From positions 1 to 50,397 of the IMG/VR virus record IMGVR_UViG_3300037847_000900: a stretch of 50,397 nucleotides of DNA, one strand, 5' to 3'. This document shows positions 1 to 10,242 of the stretch, piece by piece. Each line of letters begins with the position of its first letter. The first letter of the stretch is position 1. A model generated the notes under the pieces. It worked only from the letters and a program-made list of their open reading frames with translations, ran no database searches and had not been told where the DNA came from. The position numbers and the translations under genes were made by a program. The DNA comes from a virus.

Positions 1-1508
1 GTAATACCCGTCACTACAGCTACTGAGGTTGGTTCTGCAGCGTTATTTACTACATCACTAAGGTTTACTGTCATTGTTTGATACTGACCTCTTGTAAGGC
101 TTGTAGTTCCGCCTTGATCTGTATTGAATATCAGCTCATCATCACTGCAAGTTAAGACATTTTTACCAGTCCTAGAAACAAATATTCCTCTTGCTGCAGT
201 GCTATATCCTGCGTTTGAGTTTGTATATTTACCTATGACAACTCTGTTGGTGTTAGTGCTAGTGCCATCACCATAATAAGTGTCAGTCATATACCCATAT
301 CCAAGAGGTATTTTTAAGACTCTGAAGTTTAAATTCTTACAAGTTTTGTCATTAGCTGTTCCACTACCAGTCACCAAATTTCTACCAGTCCTAATCGCTT
401 TATCACTTGCTTGGTCATAATTTGATTGATCGTGATACATCTGAGCAGGAATAAGATTTGTTTTTGTGGTGATATACATCTGAGCATACTCTTGATAATC
501 ACTAATATTGTTGTCTGAGTTTGGATATACACCTGCTTCTGTTGCTGAATCTATCTGATCTACTGCGTCCTCTGTTGCCCATACTAGAGGGGTATAATCA
601 AGAGCTGTTTTAGATCCCTGAAAATTAACACCTGTTGTGCTTGTAGAAGATATAGCTGACTGAAATCCACCACCATATATGACACCAGTTCTATTGAACC
701 TAGAGTCAAATAAAACTTGATCAGGTCTACAAGATTGCACATTGACATTAGCTTTTGAAATCTTTAAGCCATAAGCTGTTCCTGTTTGGTGACTACCTGC
801 TACATCAGTTTTGAGAACTCCTGAACCCATAGTAAATGTTGGAGAGATCCTAATTGTTCTTGATCTTCTCTGCATTTGTGAATCAAAGGCAGTGTTATAT
901 CCACTATCAGATGAAGTCATCTGCACTCTGACATAGTTTGTTCCTGCAGAAAAAGATCCTGAAGCACTAAGAGTTCCAATATATCCATTGCCAAGACCAG
1001 TGTTTACAAGATCGCTTTCACAAGTTCCGTTCCCCCAAACAACTCCTGATACAGTTTGATTATGTTTTGAAGTTCGTATTGTGTGAACAAATGGTGAAGT
1101 AGAATCAGTTGAAAATATACTATAACCCCACTGATGAGCAGTTGTTGTTAAGTTTGCTGAATAGGCATTAGGTTGAAAGGCAGCATATCTTGTTTGAGTT
1201 GAAAAAGTAGTCCATGTAGTTCCGTTTGTAGACTTCTGAAAAGTGAGAGTCACTTGATCAGGAACTGACGCTTTAGCAGCATTGTAAGCTGCTGTCCTTG
1301 TTGATCCACTGTTGCCATTAGTTTGAAAGTAAAAACCTATATCACAATAGACAAAAAGATTACCTGCAGTTGTCACCTCAAACTCTGCAGTCCCAGTGTT
1401 GTTATTATTGACTCCTGATGAGCTACTTGCTTGAGGAATAACAAATGAAAGCATGTCAACACCTGCAAGGTAATTTGATAGCTTCCCAATCTCTACTCTA
1501 TTTGTCAT
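1..1508 (-). CDS. Tail fibre-like protein, C-terminus outside window
   Basis: An uninterrupted frame starts at the ATG at 1508-1506, three bases after the stop of the tail tip gene, and runs off the left edge after about 502 codons. The protein is rich in Thr, Ser, Asn and Gly, with no membrane segment, typical of extended phage surface proteins. I recognise no named domain. Its place directly after the J-like tip protein suggests a fibre or receptor-binding role (inference). If the window is a closed circle, the frame would end nine codons into the right end (stop near 50370), just upstream of csgF. Confidence 0.75.
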   Translation of the reverse strand, partial: MTNRVEIGKLSNYLAGVDMLSFVIPQASSSSGVNNNNTGTAEFEVTTAGNLFVYCDIGFYFQTNGNSGSTRTAAYNAAKASVPDQVTLTFQKSTNGTTWTTFSTQTRYAAFQPNAYSANLTTTAHQWGYSIFSTDSTSPFVHTIRTSKHNQTVSGVVWGNGTCESDLVNTGLGNGYIGTLSASGSFSAGTNYVRVQMTSSDSGYNTAFDSQMQRRSRTIRISPTFTMGSGVLKTDVAGSHQTGTAYGLKISKANVNVQSCRPDQVLFDSRFNRTGVIYGGGFQSAISSTSTTGVNFQGSKTALDYTPLVWATEDAVDQIDSATEAGVYPNSDNNISDYQEYAQMYITTKTNLIPAQMYHDQSNYDQASDKAIRTGRNLVTGSGTANDKTCKNLNFRVLKIPLGYGYMTDTYYGDGTSTNTNRVVIGKYTNSNAGYSTAARGIFVSRTGKNVLTCSDDELIFNTDQGGTTSLTRGQYQTMTVNLSDVVNNAAEPTSVAVVTGI

Positions 1509-1511
1509 ACA

Positions 1512-4500
1512 TTAGTCCTGAACCAAAATCCTTTCATTGGAGAAATCTATTGTCATCTTTGTATTGACTGTTATAGATCCACCACTTGCCATTGCAAGAG
1601 TCCCTGTAATCTGTCCGCTTGAGTTTACAGTTGTGCCGTTGTTTGTTGCTCCTGTTGCTATACCGCCTAGCTTTGTATTTGCTGTTGAGTCTAAAGAGTT
1701 AAGATCTGACAGACCCACATTTGCTTTTGATAAAGTATTTGAATCATAACTTGAGTCATCATCTGCAGATTTAAGTGAAATTGTAGTTCCAGTTAGATCT
1801 AATACTAGATCACTATTTTTAAGTGATGGTGGTGCATTGCTGCCGTCTGTTTTTACTTGAGCATGGTTGGTGACATTACTTAGACCAACATGAGATTTGG
1901 TGACTCCTGCCACTGTTCCTGTAAATGTTGGATTTGCAAACATTGTAGCTTTTGACTCATTCGTCACATTTGCTAAACCTACATCTGATTTTGTAGTCCC
2001 TTGCCTGATAGCAGTAGCACTTAAATTATCAACATCAGCTAGACCAACATCAGTTTTGGTGAAAGTGTTATTTGTTGATGAAGCATTGTTTAGGGTGACT
2101 GTTCCACCGCTAGAGCTAATAGATATCTGACTATTTTTAAGGGCGTTCTTGGCTTGTAAGTTTCCGCCTGATACTTCTAAGTCTGAGCTGTTAATACTTA
2201 AGTTGCTGAGATCACTTTTTACCTGAGCATGATTGGTGACATTGCTCAAACCTACATCACTTTTTGAAACACTAATGGTGTCTGATCCACCACCATCTAA
2301 AGATATTGTTCCGTCTCCTGCTTTTTGTATGTTGATCTGACTATTCTTAAGTGCGTTTTTAGCTTGTAGATTGCCACCTGATACTTCTAAATCTGAGGAA
2401 TTTATGCTCAAGTTTGACAGATCGGATTTCACCTGAGCATGGTTGGTCACATTTCCTAGACCTACATGAGTAGCAGAAACACCCGCTACAGTGCCTGTAA
2501 AAGTAGGATTTGCAAACATTGTTGCCTTTGATTCATTTGTCACATTTCCAAGACCCACATCAGTCTTTGTAAAAGTATTGTTTGATGAAGAAGCGTTATT
2601 TAAAGTGACAGTTCCACCTGAAGCTGAGATAGATATCTGACTATTCTTAAGTGCGTTTTTAGCCTGTAGAGAGCCACTGCTGACCTCTAAATCACTAGAA
2701 TTGATGGTTAAATTAGACAGATCGGATTTGACTTGAGCGTGATTTGTGACATTGCCTAAACCTACTACTGACTTATCTACAGTAGTAGAATTGATTACAG
2801 TAGTGCCTTTTTTAATCCTTAGATTCGTGCCATCTGTATCTATATCTAAGTCACTGTTCCTGACATCTTCGTCACCTAGATTATTGTTGCTTGAGTCTTT
2901 GAAATTTGTTCCTAGCTTTGCACCAACTGTTGCGTTTTCTTCTATAGTGCCTAGCTTTGTTGATGAGGTGCTGTCCAGTGACGCTAAGTCTGAAAGTCCA
3001 ACATTTGATTTGTCAAAAGTCTGAGTGTCTACATTAGCAATATTTCCGCCTGATCCCTTTCTTAATCTAAAGGTTGTCCCGCCTGTAAAGTCTATTGAGA
3101 GATCATCATTTCTGACATCTCTATCATTGAGAACAGTGCTGCCACTATCTTTGATATTTGTGCCTAATGTTCCACCAACTGTTGCGTTTGCTTCTATGCC
3201 ACCTAGCTTTGTATTTGCAGCAGAATCAACATCATCTAAGTCAATAATCCCAACTGTTCCTTTGTCTAAAGTAAATGAGCCTGTCTTGACTGATGTGAAT
3301 GATGAGTGCAGTCCTGTATTAGAGATTGCTCTAAGAGCAAAATAATATGTAGTATTTGGACTTAATCCGTGATGTGCACCTTGACCAAATCTTTGAACCG
3401 CATTTGGCTCTCCAGTGATACTATCTACTAGATAGGTATCATCACTAGGGGTAAAGCTAGAAGTGTGCCTGTAGACCTTTACAGCTCTTAAATTGTGGTT
3501 ATTTGGGTTAGTCCAGTTCAATAGTATAGATATGGGATTGCTAGATATACTAAAGCTAGATGGAGCTGAGATACTTGTCGGATCTGCAATAGTTATATTG
3601 ACAGCTGAGGTATAGTCACTCTTTACATTGTTGACATCTTGATGAGCTGCTCTGACATTGTAGGTTTTCCCTATAACAACATTTGGTATTAGAGCTTTGC
3701 TGACACCCTTACCAACAACAATATCTGAGGTATAGTCTGAGTCTGTAGATAGCTTATATTGGATCTCTGTTGATTGAATCTTGTCACTTGCAGCATTAGT
3801 CCAAGCTACTTTGATATCTACTTTATAGCCTGATCCTTCTGATGTTGTTTGTTGTGTCAAACCTAAAGATGTTGGAGCTGAAACACTGTAATCTCCATAA
3901 TCATCTTCATCTGATTCGTCCAATGGATTCTCATAGTCAGAAGCTAAGAAACCATAGACTGAGTTTTGGATCTCTTTGAGCATAAGTTTCACACCTAGAT
4001 ATGGTGCGTCTTTTTCTCCAATGACCATTACCTCACTTTCTAAAACCTCAAAAACTTTGTTGGTATAACCAAGCCTTTCATTTGTTAGATAGATCCAGTC
4101 AAAAGGTTGCAGCTGTATATATTCTATTGGCACTACAACACTGACACCGACTTTTTCTCTATGATGAGATAGCTGTATTTTTTGTAGTCTCTGAGCCATT
4201 GTGACGCTTGTGGTGAATGGCAGCTGTATTTCTAATTCCTTTCTATAGTTTGCTGTAGATTCGCCACTAGGAGTGTCTGCGTTTAGATGGGTTAGGCTTG
4301 TGTATAGCGGTGTATCTGTTGCTACATAGTTCTGATTAGCGTCAACATAGACAGCTTTTACGCAGTTGTAGCTTTCAGCACCTGCTGACATTGTGTTTAT
4401 TGTCAAAGGTTGCAACACATCATCATCTGTAATTGTCATCTCAGGAGTCACTGTAGCTCCTGCAAACATTACAAATTTGCCGTTGACATAAGAAAGTTTC

Positions 4501-5651
4501 CCTGCACAAGAACTTAAAAGACCTTCAAGAACACCTGCACCATCAGCTCCCATGGTTGTAAATCCGTTGCAGTTGTATGTAGGTTGACTAAAACTTAAAG
4601 TCACACCACTGCCAATAGACTGATTACTGCTTAAATTTACTCTTAATCCTCTTCTGTTGACTACATAGACAGTGCCACTAATACCAGTTCCAGTGACTTT
4701 ATCTCCTGCTTCAATAAGTGTATTTGTAGCAGCAGCTGTAATGTTCACAAAATTTTGATTTGTTGTGCTTCCTGATGTGGTAGCTGTTGCAGGAATGACA
4801 TCTGATTCACAAGTATTTGCTGCAGCTGCAAAACCACCTAGACCAGTTGTGTCATCAATTTCATCATTTGTTGCTTTGAGTCCATAGGTAGTATCTGAAA
4901 TATAGTCTCTGACACATAAGGCAGGATTATCTGACCATGCAGTGTTTCCAGTCCTAGGATCATAGACTTTTTTACCTTTGATAATTGCACTGACTCTAGG
5001 AAATCCACCACCAAACTTTTCAGAATCAAACACGCATTGCATGAATAAGATTGCACAATCTGTAAAGATATCACTACTACCAAGAGAAGAATTTGATGTG
5101 ATCGTTGAATCTGCTGATGTTTGTGTTCCGTTTAAAAATCTATATCTTAATAATCGTCCACCAGTAAAAGCATTGTCATTGTCAGAGTTTGTGAATGATG
5201 AATTTGTAGCAACTTTAAAACCACCGCTTGTAGTTGTGGTTAGAACTGTATCATTGACCTTTACACTTTCTAGGCTTTCTATTGGGTGTCCTGCTAAGAC
5301 CACTACAAATGTCAGAAGGTTATTATCTGTTCCTGAAGTTTGCACATGAGTAATCGTTCCACCTACTCTACATTTGCCATAGACAATCGCCCTATGAGCT
5401 TGTGGATTTCTTGCTGAGATCTTAGATCCAAAGTTTCCTTGTGTAGCTTCTATGCCTTTAGATAGAAGTCCACTTACTAGCGTAGAGACAGCTGCCAAAG
5501 TTGAGAATCCAACAATAGACATACTTCCGATAAGTGCACCAGTGAAACCTACACCACCTGCAGCAAAAGCTCCCATAGCAGCACCAACACCTGTCATCAC
5601 CAAGAAGGTGACAGCAAATACTTTTAGTGCTCCTTTTATCGCCTTACCCAT
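1512..5651 (-). CDS. Tail tip / host specificity protein (J-like)
   Basis: 1379 residues. An N-terminal hydrophobic Gly/Ala-rich stretch (about 1-65) is followed by the conserved tip-protein region with ARNPQAHRAIVYGKCRVGG near residue 80, as in lambda J-type and gene-transfer-agent tip proteins. Fibronectin type III-like segments lie at about residues 600-800. From about residue 800 to the end come repeats built on VGLxNVTN and on a block containing SDLEVSGGNLQAKNALKNSQ. The start overlaps the end of the NlpC/P60-like gene by 8 bases, so the two are translationally coupled. Expected role: tail tip assembly and host recognition, with the repeats likely forming a trimeric stalk. Confidence 0.88.
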   Translation of the reverse strand: MGKAIKGALKVFAVTFLVMTGVGAAMGAFAAGGVGFTGALIGSMSIVGFSTLAAVSTLVSGLLSKGIEATQGNFGSKISARNPQAHRAIVYGKCRVGGTITHVQTSGTDNNLLTFVVVLAGHPIESLESVKVNDTVLTTTTSGGFKVATNSSFTNSDNDNAFTGGRLLRYRFLNGTQTSADSTITSNSSLGSSDIFTDCAILFMQCVFDSEKFGGGFPRVSAIIKGKKVYDPRTGNTAWSDNPALCVRDYISDTTYGLKATNDEIDDTTGLGGFAAAANTCESDVIPATATTSGSTTNQNFVNITAAATNTLIEAGDKVTGTGISGTVYVVNRRGLRVNLSSNQSIGSGVTLSFSQPTYNCNGFTTMGADGAGVLEGLLSSCAGKLSYVNGKFVMFAGATVTPEMTITDDDVLQPLTINTMSAGAESYNCVKAVYVDANQNYVATDTPLYTSLTHLNADTPSGESTANYRKELEIQLPFTTSVTMAQRLQKIQLSHHREKVGVSVVVPIEYIQLQPFDWIYLTNERLGYTNKVFEVLESEVMVIGEKDAPYLGVKLMLKEIQNSVYGFLASDYENPLDESDEDDYGDYSVSAPTSLGLTQQTTSEGSGYKVDIKVAWTNAASDKIQSTEIQYKLSTDSDYTSDIVVGKGVSKALIPNVVIGKTYNVRAAHQDVNNVKSDYTSAVNITIADPTSISAPSSFSISSNPISILLNWTNPNNHNLRAVKVYRHTSSFTPSDDTYLVDSITGEPNAVQRFGQGAHHGLSPNTTYYFALRAISNTGLHSSFTSVKTGSFTLDKGTVGIIDLDDVDSAANTKLGGIEANATVGGTLGTNIKDSGSTVLNDRDVRNDDLSIDFTGGTTFRLRKGSGGNIANVDTQTFDKSNVGLSDLASLDSTSSTKLGTIEENATVGAKLGTNFKDSSNNNLGDEDVRNSDLDIDTDGTNLRIKKGTTVINSTTVDKSVVGLGNVTNHAQVKSDLSNLTINSSDLEVSSGSLQAKNALKNSQISISASGGTVTLNNASSSNNTFTKTDVGLGNVTNESKATMFANPTFTGTVAGVSATHVGLGNVTNHAQVKSDLSNLSINSSDLEVSGGNLQAKNALKNSQINIQKAGDGTISLDGGGSDTISVSKSDVGLSNVTNHAQVKSDLSNLSINSSDLEVSGGNLQAKNALKNSQISISSSGGTVTLNNASSTNNTFTKTDVGLADVDNLSATAIRQGTTKSDVGLANVTNESKATMFANPTFTGTVAGVTKSHVGLSNVTNHAQVKTDGSNAPPSLKNSDLVLDLTGTTISLKSADDDSSYDSNTLSKANVGLSDLNSLDSTANTKLGGIATGATNNGTTVNSSGQITGTLAMASGGSITVNTKMTIDFSNERILVQD
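1857..2770 (-). repeat. Tandem coding repeats in tail tip stalk
   Basis: Four near-identical copies of DNA encoding a VGLxNVTNHAQVK-type motif occur near 1857-1892, 2221-2255, 2431-2465 and 2731-2765. They are separated by copies of the SDLEVS/LQAKNALKNSQ block. DNA identity is high but imperfect, indicating expansion by duplication. Such repeats can change number by recombination and so alter stalk length. Confidence 0.75.
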
Positions 5652-6063
5652 TAGGTATTCTCCACACTGCTACTATTTCTTCATACTGATTGGTGATCAG
5701 ACCATTCTCAGAAGGACCTAAAACTTTAGATCCACTATACATTCCACATAATTCTGACTCTTGTTTGTAGACAAGCAGATCGCCTTTTTGGATAAACATA
5801 GGATCTGTAGAAATTAGATTTTTCTTTTTTGCTGCTTTTTCTATTGCACCACTTAGATTCTTGCCATAGTCTCTAATCGCTTTTAAGGCACTCTTTTCAT
5901 CAGACCATCTTAGGGTCTTAGGTATTAGTGATTCGCCTGTCATAGCCTTTATACAAGCGTCAGAGAATAGGCAGCAATCCCACTTACCCCACACAAAAGG
6001 AGTGTCTTTATGTTTTGTCATAAAGTCATCAAATTTAATACTCCAGTCCTGTAGTTTTTTCAT
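5644..6063 (-). CDS. NlpC/P60-like tail cell-wall hydrolase
   Basis: 139 residues. The motif TPFVWGKWDCCLFSDACIKA near residue 21 is the W-G-x-x-D-C nucleophile region of the small tail-associated NlpC/P60-like (DUF6950-type) proteins. In gene transfer agents and many siphoviruses this gene lies between the hub protein and the tip protein, exactly as here. Expected role: local peptidoglycan opening during DNA entry. The second and third catalytic residues cannot be assigned confidently by eye. The ATG at 6063 lies 5 bases after the stop of the upstream hub gene. Confidence 0.7.
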   Translation of the reverse strand: MKKLQDWSIKFDDFMTKHKDTPFVWGKWDCCLFSDACIKAMTGESLIPKTLRWSDEKSALKAIRDYGKNLSGAIEKAAKKKNLISTDPMFIQKGDLLVYKQESELCGMYSGSKVLGPSENGLITNQYEEIVAVWRIPNG

Positions 6064-6068
6064 ATTAC

Positions 6069-6707
6069 CTATGCTCTAACCCGCCTTGTTGTGCCACCAC
6101 CGCCACGACCACCGCCACTGCCACCTGCACCGCCACCAGTAGTAGATTTACCCCAAGTTATTTCTTTATCAGCAAGGGTTGCTACTCTGCTGAAGCAAGT
6201 ATCAGAGTCGTTGATGTATCTTTGTGATTGATTTGTGTATCTAAGATTTGATGGTCTTGATAGATCTACTAATCTATTCTCTGCTTCTAAGCCTATAGTA
6301 GATCCATTAGGATCATCATTAATTGTCATTGAGGTCATTCTGCCCTTAAACAGAATCATCTTTCCTGCAACAATATCCGTGCCACCTGACAGCAATCCTA
6401 AAAAGATTGTTATGAATCTGTTTTGATAATTCTCATTCAGTGCTAGGTTCAGAACTGTTGCGTCCATACCTGCCAAAGTGATAGATATATTGTTTGATCT
6501 CATATCTAAGTTGTCTGTCACTTCAGATATATTTAAGAGATCTCCTGCACCAATATATTCTTGACCATCTATGGAAATATTTTCAGTGCCTGACCAAACA
6601 TATAAAGTTTCAGTATCAAACTCTGCTTTGACTGCAGTGAAAATTATCTGATTGTTTTCTGATAGTAAGGTTGCTAGATCTGAAGATATACCACTTCTAT
6701 TTGACAT
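6069..6707 (-). CDS. Baseplate hub / DUF2163-like tail protein
   Basis: 212 residues. The pattern LYVWSGTENISIDGQEYIGAG, the alternating hydrophobic core (ITLAGMDATVLNLAL) and EAENRLVDLSRPSNLRYT closely resemble the DUF2163/gene-transfer-agent hub family. The C-terminal half of that family is missing: the protein stops in a Gly-rich tail (about residues 190-212, GGGxGGxGGG then TTRRVRA). The Gly-rich, Arg-ended tail is unusual and may be a flexible anchor. Gene order (distal tail, hub, NlpC-like, tip) supports the assignment. Confidence 0.7.
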   Translation of the reverse strand: MSNRSGISSDLATLLSENNQIIFTAVKAEFDTETLYVWSGTENISIDGQEYIGAGDLLNISEVTDNLDMRSNNISITLAGMDATVLNLALNENYQNRFITIFLGLLSGGTDIVAGKMILFKGRMTSMTINDDPNGSTIGLEAENRLVDLSRPSNLRYTNQSQRYINDSDTCFSRVATLADKEITWGKSTTGGGAGGSGGGRGGGGTTRRVRA

Positions 6708-7619
6708 TTAGACTACCTCAACGCATGAAAAACTTATCCCATAATTGGAAATATTATCTGCGTCCCACCCTGCAGCGTCTGCAGCTATGAGCCTAAACAT
6801 TCCTTTTGCGGGTGTTAAGTAGACTCTGCTATTTGCAGCAAGTGTTGACCTGAGCTTAGGTTCTACACGCACTCCGTATTGATTTAACGCTGATCCACCA
6901 TTGTTAGTTTGTGTCGCAGCTTCCGTGACATATAAATATTGTGTTGGCTTATACCCTGAAGCATTGTCAGAAGTGTCAGTGCTTAAGCCTAGATAATCCC
7001 CCACCAAGACAGTTCCGTTGTGTGAGTTTGCTGTTGATTTAAGGCATAACCCTTTTGCACCTTTGACATTGCATTTGATTGTGCACCCTGCCTTATTAGA
7101 TTCGTCTACAAGGCTATCTGCGTCCACTGGTGCTACTGTTATAGTGTAAGCATTAGATCTAGTCAGAACCTTATGAGTGCCGTTGTTAGCTGAATTTGCA
7201 CTTCCAGTAATGACTATATAATCACCTACCTTTGTATTGTTGAAATAAGTTGTGCTACTAGCTCCTGCAATAGTGCCTGAAGAAGCAGTGAAGGAGAGGG
7301 TTGCAGAGCTTTCATTAGTTCTATTTTCTGTCTTAAATTGTGCTCCGCTATATGTTCCCTGTTTCACCAATGCGTCAGGATCTGCAAACTTGAACTGATT
7401 AACTGGTCCGTTTAAGTTTAAGAGAAAAGACTGCCAATTAACCGCTTCACTCCTACGCATTGGCGGCAAGGAAACCACTGCTTCCCAAAAGACACCATCA
7501 TATTCTTGAGTCCTGACCTTCCCTGTATATGGAGAAGATACTGCTCCTACTGTTCTTATTAACCTAAATTCCGACTTAACAAAGTTCGGAGATGTAGGCA
7601 TTTCTATTGTTTTAGCCAC
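6708..7619 (-). CDS. Distal tail protein-like
   Basis: 303 residues. The N-terminus (FRLIRTVGAVSSPYTGKVRT, then GVFWEAVVSLPPMRRSEA) matches distal tail proteins that connect the tube to the hub in HK97-like and gene-transfer-agent tails. The central part (about 95-250) is an inserted beta-rich region with Thr, Ser and Asn. The start overlaps the tape measure stop by 8 bases. Its position between tape measure and hub is canonical. The assignment rests on motif resemblance and order. Confidence 0.65.
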   Translation of the reverse strand: MAKTIEMPTSPNFVKSEFRLIRTVGAVSSPYTGKVRTQEYDGVFWEAVVSLPPMRRSEAVNWQSFLLNLNGPVNQFKFADPDALVKQGTYSGAQFKTENRTNESSATLSFTASSGTIAGASSTTYFNNTKVGDYIVITGSANSANNGTHKVLTRSNAYTITVAPVDADSLVDESNKAGCTIKCNVKGAKGLCLKSTANSHNGTVLVGDYLGLSTDTSDNASGYKPTQYLYVTEAATQTNNGGSALNQYGVRVEPKLRSTLAANSRVYLTPAKGMFRLIAADAAGWDADNISNYGISFSCVEVV

Positions 7620-10242
7620 CTAATAAACTCCTTCTATAACTGCCACCTCTTGATCCTGCGTCCCTTACAGCTTCCTTAGAGACCTCTGCAATCTGAGGTA
7701 GCATTTTGGAAATCTCTGCCCTTACTGTAGGCACAACGCCAGTAGAGAAGTTTAAGTTCTGAACTATGTTTACACTGCCACCACCTGCTAGTGCGTTTCG
7801 GGTATTCATTCCATTTAATACATTTCCATGCGTGTCAGGGACAAAGATCTCAGGACCACGCTCTCCAACTAATGTTGGTGCACCCCTAGTAGCTCTTCCG
7901 CCTGACGCTTGTGTTTTTGTTCCGCCACCTGTTGTTCCTAGACTGAAAGCTCCTAAGATTGCGTCTACTATTGGTTGAATTACCAAGAGCTCCATGAAGG
8001 AAGCTATGACCGCCTGAACTACATTCCTAGCAAAGTTCTTGAATGTATCCATAGAGAGCTGTCCTTCAAGCATGGCATTAGCAAATTCATTAGAGAATGA
8101 TCTACTAATAGACTCTACTTGCTCTCCAATCTGAGCCATTGCTTGTCCCATTGGACCAGTTGTTTCTAAGAAATCTCTATATTGAGAGTTGGCTTGATCT
8201 TGATTTAATGTTCCTTGTGCTACAGCTTCATTCAGTATCTTGAGGACTGCTTCTTGATTTGTAAGATCTCCTGCTAGACCTTTGACCTGATCTCTGACTT
8301 TCTTCTGAGCTTCTGCTAATCCATCTACAGCTTCCGTCAATTTATTGACACCTGCTGCATACTGAGCTGAGAACTCCTCAAAGCTCATATCTGCAAAGGC
8401 TTCATCAATTAGGACTAACTTATCAAAAAGAGTTTTTAATGCTTTCTCGTTGTTCTCTACGGCTTCTGTAGCTATATCTATGTCATCTTTAGCACCTGAT
8501 CCAAAGACGCTCAACATTGCTTCTTCTACTGCTGAGAGTTCTGTCTTAGCAGCTAGACTTGCGTTCTCAAGTTTGTCTTGGAAGTCTTTGAAGCTCATGC
8601 CAAGACCTTCAACACCACCCATCATGTCAAAGATTGACTCTAGTGCGTCCTGATTGCCTAGGATACCTTCTAAGAATGTTGGTCCTTCTATTCCTAGAGC
8701 TTCGTTAATTTTGTCTTTTGCAGCTTGAACTGGACTGATCACATTGACATTTAATATGTCCTCAAGCTCTGCTTCTGATCCTATGCCAAGAGATTCTAAG
8801 AATTTCTCCCTATACATATTTGGATTGAGAAGTCCTTGATCATCAGCTGCGAATGGATCTATAGAAAGCGGGATAACTACATCTTCAGGCTTGACACCTT
8901 GCTTAAGCTGCAGCTGAACCATCTCATTAGCTTTCATGGCTTCTTCTAATTGTATTTGTTGGAACTCTTTGAAGTATGCGTCTAGGTCTTGCCTTGCGTT
9001 CTCAGCTCCAAAATCAAATAGATTAGATGGTTTCTTAGCAAACTCTTTATTGATAACCCCTGCTAGTTCTTTATATTTCTTTGTGAGTTTCCCAATTTTA
9101 TCTTCTTGGACAGTGACTGTTTCGTTGAGCTTTGCGTCTTTGTCAGTTGCATTTTCTGTCTCTTCAGCATACTTCTTCTCTGCATGACTAAGAGCAAAGA
9201 ATGTTCCTGTAGCTACAAGAGCACCTGCTGCAAGTGCTTTGAAGTTTCCAGTGAAAGCAGCTACAGCTGCAGAAGCAACTGCCAAGACTTTTGTTTTCAA
9301 TCCTAAGACTGTCACTGCTGCTGTAAGAGCCTGAACACCTCTTATAGCTGCCATGATGGACGCACCAACAAGCAATGAGATCAATAATTTAAGATTGTCT
9401 AAGGCTATCTCAAGCGGTTTTAGAAGTAGATTAAGAGCTACTGTAAGACCTTGACCAATGCCTGAAGCTAAACCTCTTGAATTGTTTAGTGTTTCAGTGA
9501 TCTCTTTATTGAAATCTGTCAGAGCCTTTGTAATACCGCCCTCACCAATAGCTACCTGAAACTCTGATGTTGCGTCCTTAAGGTTAGATATAGAGCCTGA
9601 GAGCGTGTTTAATCGCTCTTCTAAGGCGTTTGGAAACTCTGTTGCACCAAGAGATCTGAGATATTCAATGATCGCTTCTCCCGATCTGTCAATCTCTTTG
9701 GTGATTCCGTTGAATGTGACAGTGATTTTGTCACCTTCTTGAACAGCTCTAACACCAAACTGCTTGAGCATTTCCATCTCACCAGTTGTTGCGTTAAACG
9801 CTGCTTGAGCTAGTTGCTCAATACTTCGTCCCATACCTGCTGCAAAATTACCGAAGTCCTGCATGACCTCAGTAGTTGGGACTACACCTGCAAGTTTTAA
9901 TCTAATAAATGCAGCTGTCACTTCCTGAATTTGGAAGGTTGTTCCTGCGGTGAAATCTCTGACAACTGCCATAGCTGCAGCTGCACCATCTGAAGATCCC
10001 GTGACGGCTCTTAGAGTAGCTTCTAGGTCCTCAAACTGCCTAATTGTTTGGACAGTATCCCTAGCAATCATTCCTAACCCTAGAGCAGCTGCTACACCCG
10101 CTAGAGCCTTAAATGCTTTGTTTACACTTTTAGTTTTATCTTCTGTTTTCTTGAGCTGATCTTGGACCTTCTTCATCTCCTTTCGGAGTTGACTGGTCTC
10201 TGCTCGGATCTCTACTAAGAGTTTGTCAATCGGTGTAGCCAT
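7612..10242 (-). CDS. Tail tape measure protein
   Basis: 876 residues. The N-terminal coiled coil (about 1-45, rich in Lys, Glu and Gln) is followed by the conserved tape-measure region (RQFEDLEATLRAVTGSSDGA, then AAFNATTGEMEMLKQFGV). Two hydrophobic stretches lie at about residues 285-350. The C-terminus contains GERGPEIFVP, a hallmark of lambda-like and gene-transfer-agent tape measures. At about 0.15 nm per residue the length predicts a tail near 130 nm. Its ATG overlaps the stop of the frameshifted chaperone extension (TAATG). Confidence 0.93.
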   Translation of the reverse strand: MATPIDKLLVEIRAETSQLRKEMKKVQDQLKKTEDKTKSVNKAFKALAGVAAALGLGMIARDTVQTIRQFEDLEATLRAVTGSSDGAAAAMAVVRDFTAGTTFQIQEVTAAFIRLKLAGVVPTTEVMQDFGNFAAGMGRSIEQLAQAAFNATTGEMEMLKQFGVRAVQEGDKITVTFNGITKEIDRSGEAIIEYLRSLGATEFPNALEERLNTLSGSISNLKDATSEFQVAIGEGGITKALTDFNKEITETLNNSRGLASGIGQGLTVALNLLLKPLEIALDNLKLLISLLVGASIMAAIRGVQALTAAVTVLGLKTKVLAVASAAVAAFTGNFKALAAGALVATGTFFALSHAEKKYAEETENATDKDAKLNETVTVQEDKIGKLTKKYKELAGVINKEFAKKPSNLFDFGAENARQDLDAYFKEFQQIQLEEAMKANEMVQLQLKQGVKPEDVVIPLSIDPFAADDQGLLNPNMYREKFLESLGIGSEAELEDILNVNVISPVQAAKDKINEALGIEGPTFLEGILGNQDALESIFDMMGGVEGLGMSFKDFQDKLENASLAAKTELSAVEEAMLSVFGSGAKDDIDIATEAVENNEKALKTLFDKLVLIDEAFADMSFEEFSAQYAAGVNKLTEAVDGLAEAQKKVRDQVKGLAGDLTNQEAVLKILNEAVAQGTLNQDQANSQYRDFLETTGPMGQAMAQIGEQVESISRSFSNEFANAMLEGQLSMDTFKNFARNVVQAVIASFMELLVIQPIVDAILGAFSLGTTGGGTKTQASGGRATRGAPTLVGERGPEIFVPDTHGNVLNGMNTRNALAGGGSVNIVQNLNFSTGVVPTVRAEISKMLPQIAEVSKEAVRDAGSRGGSYRRSLLGG

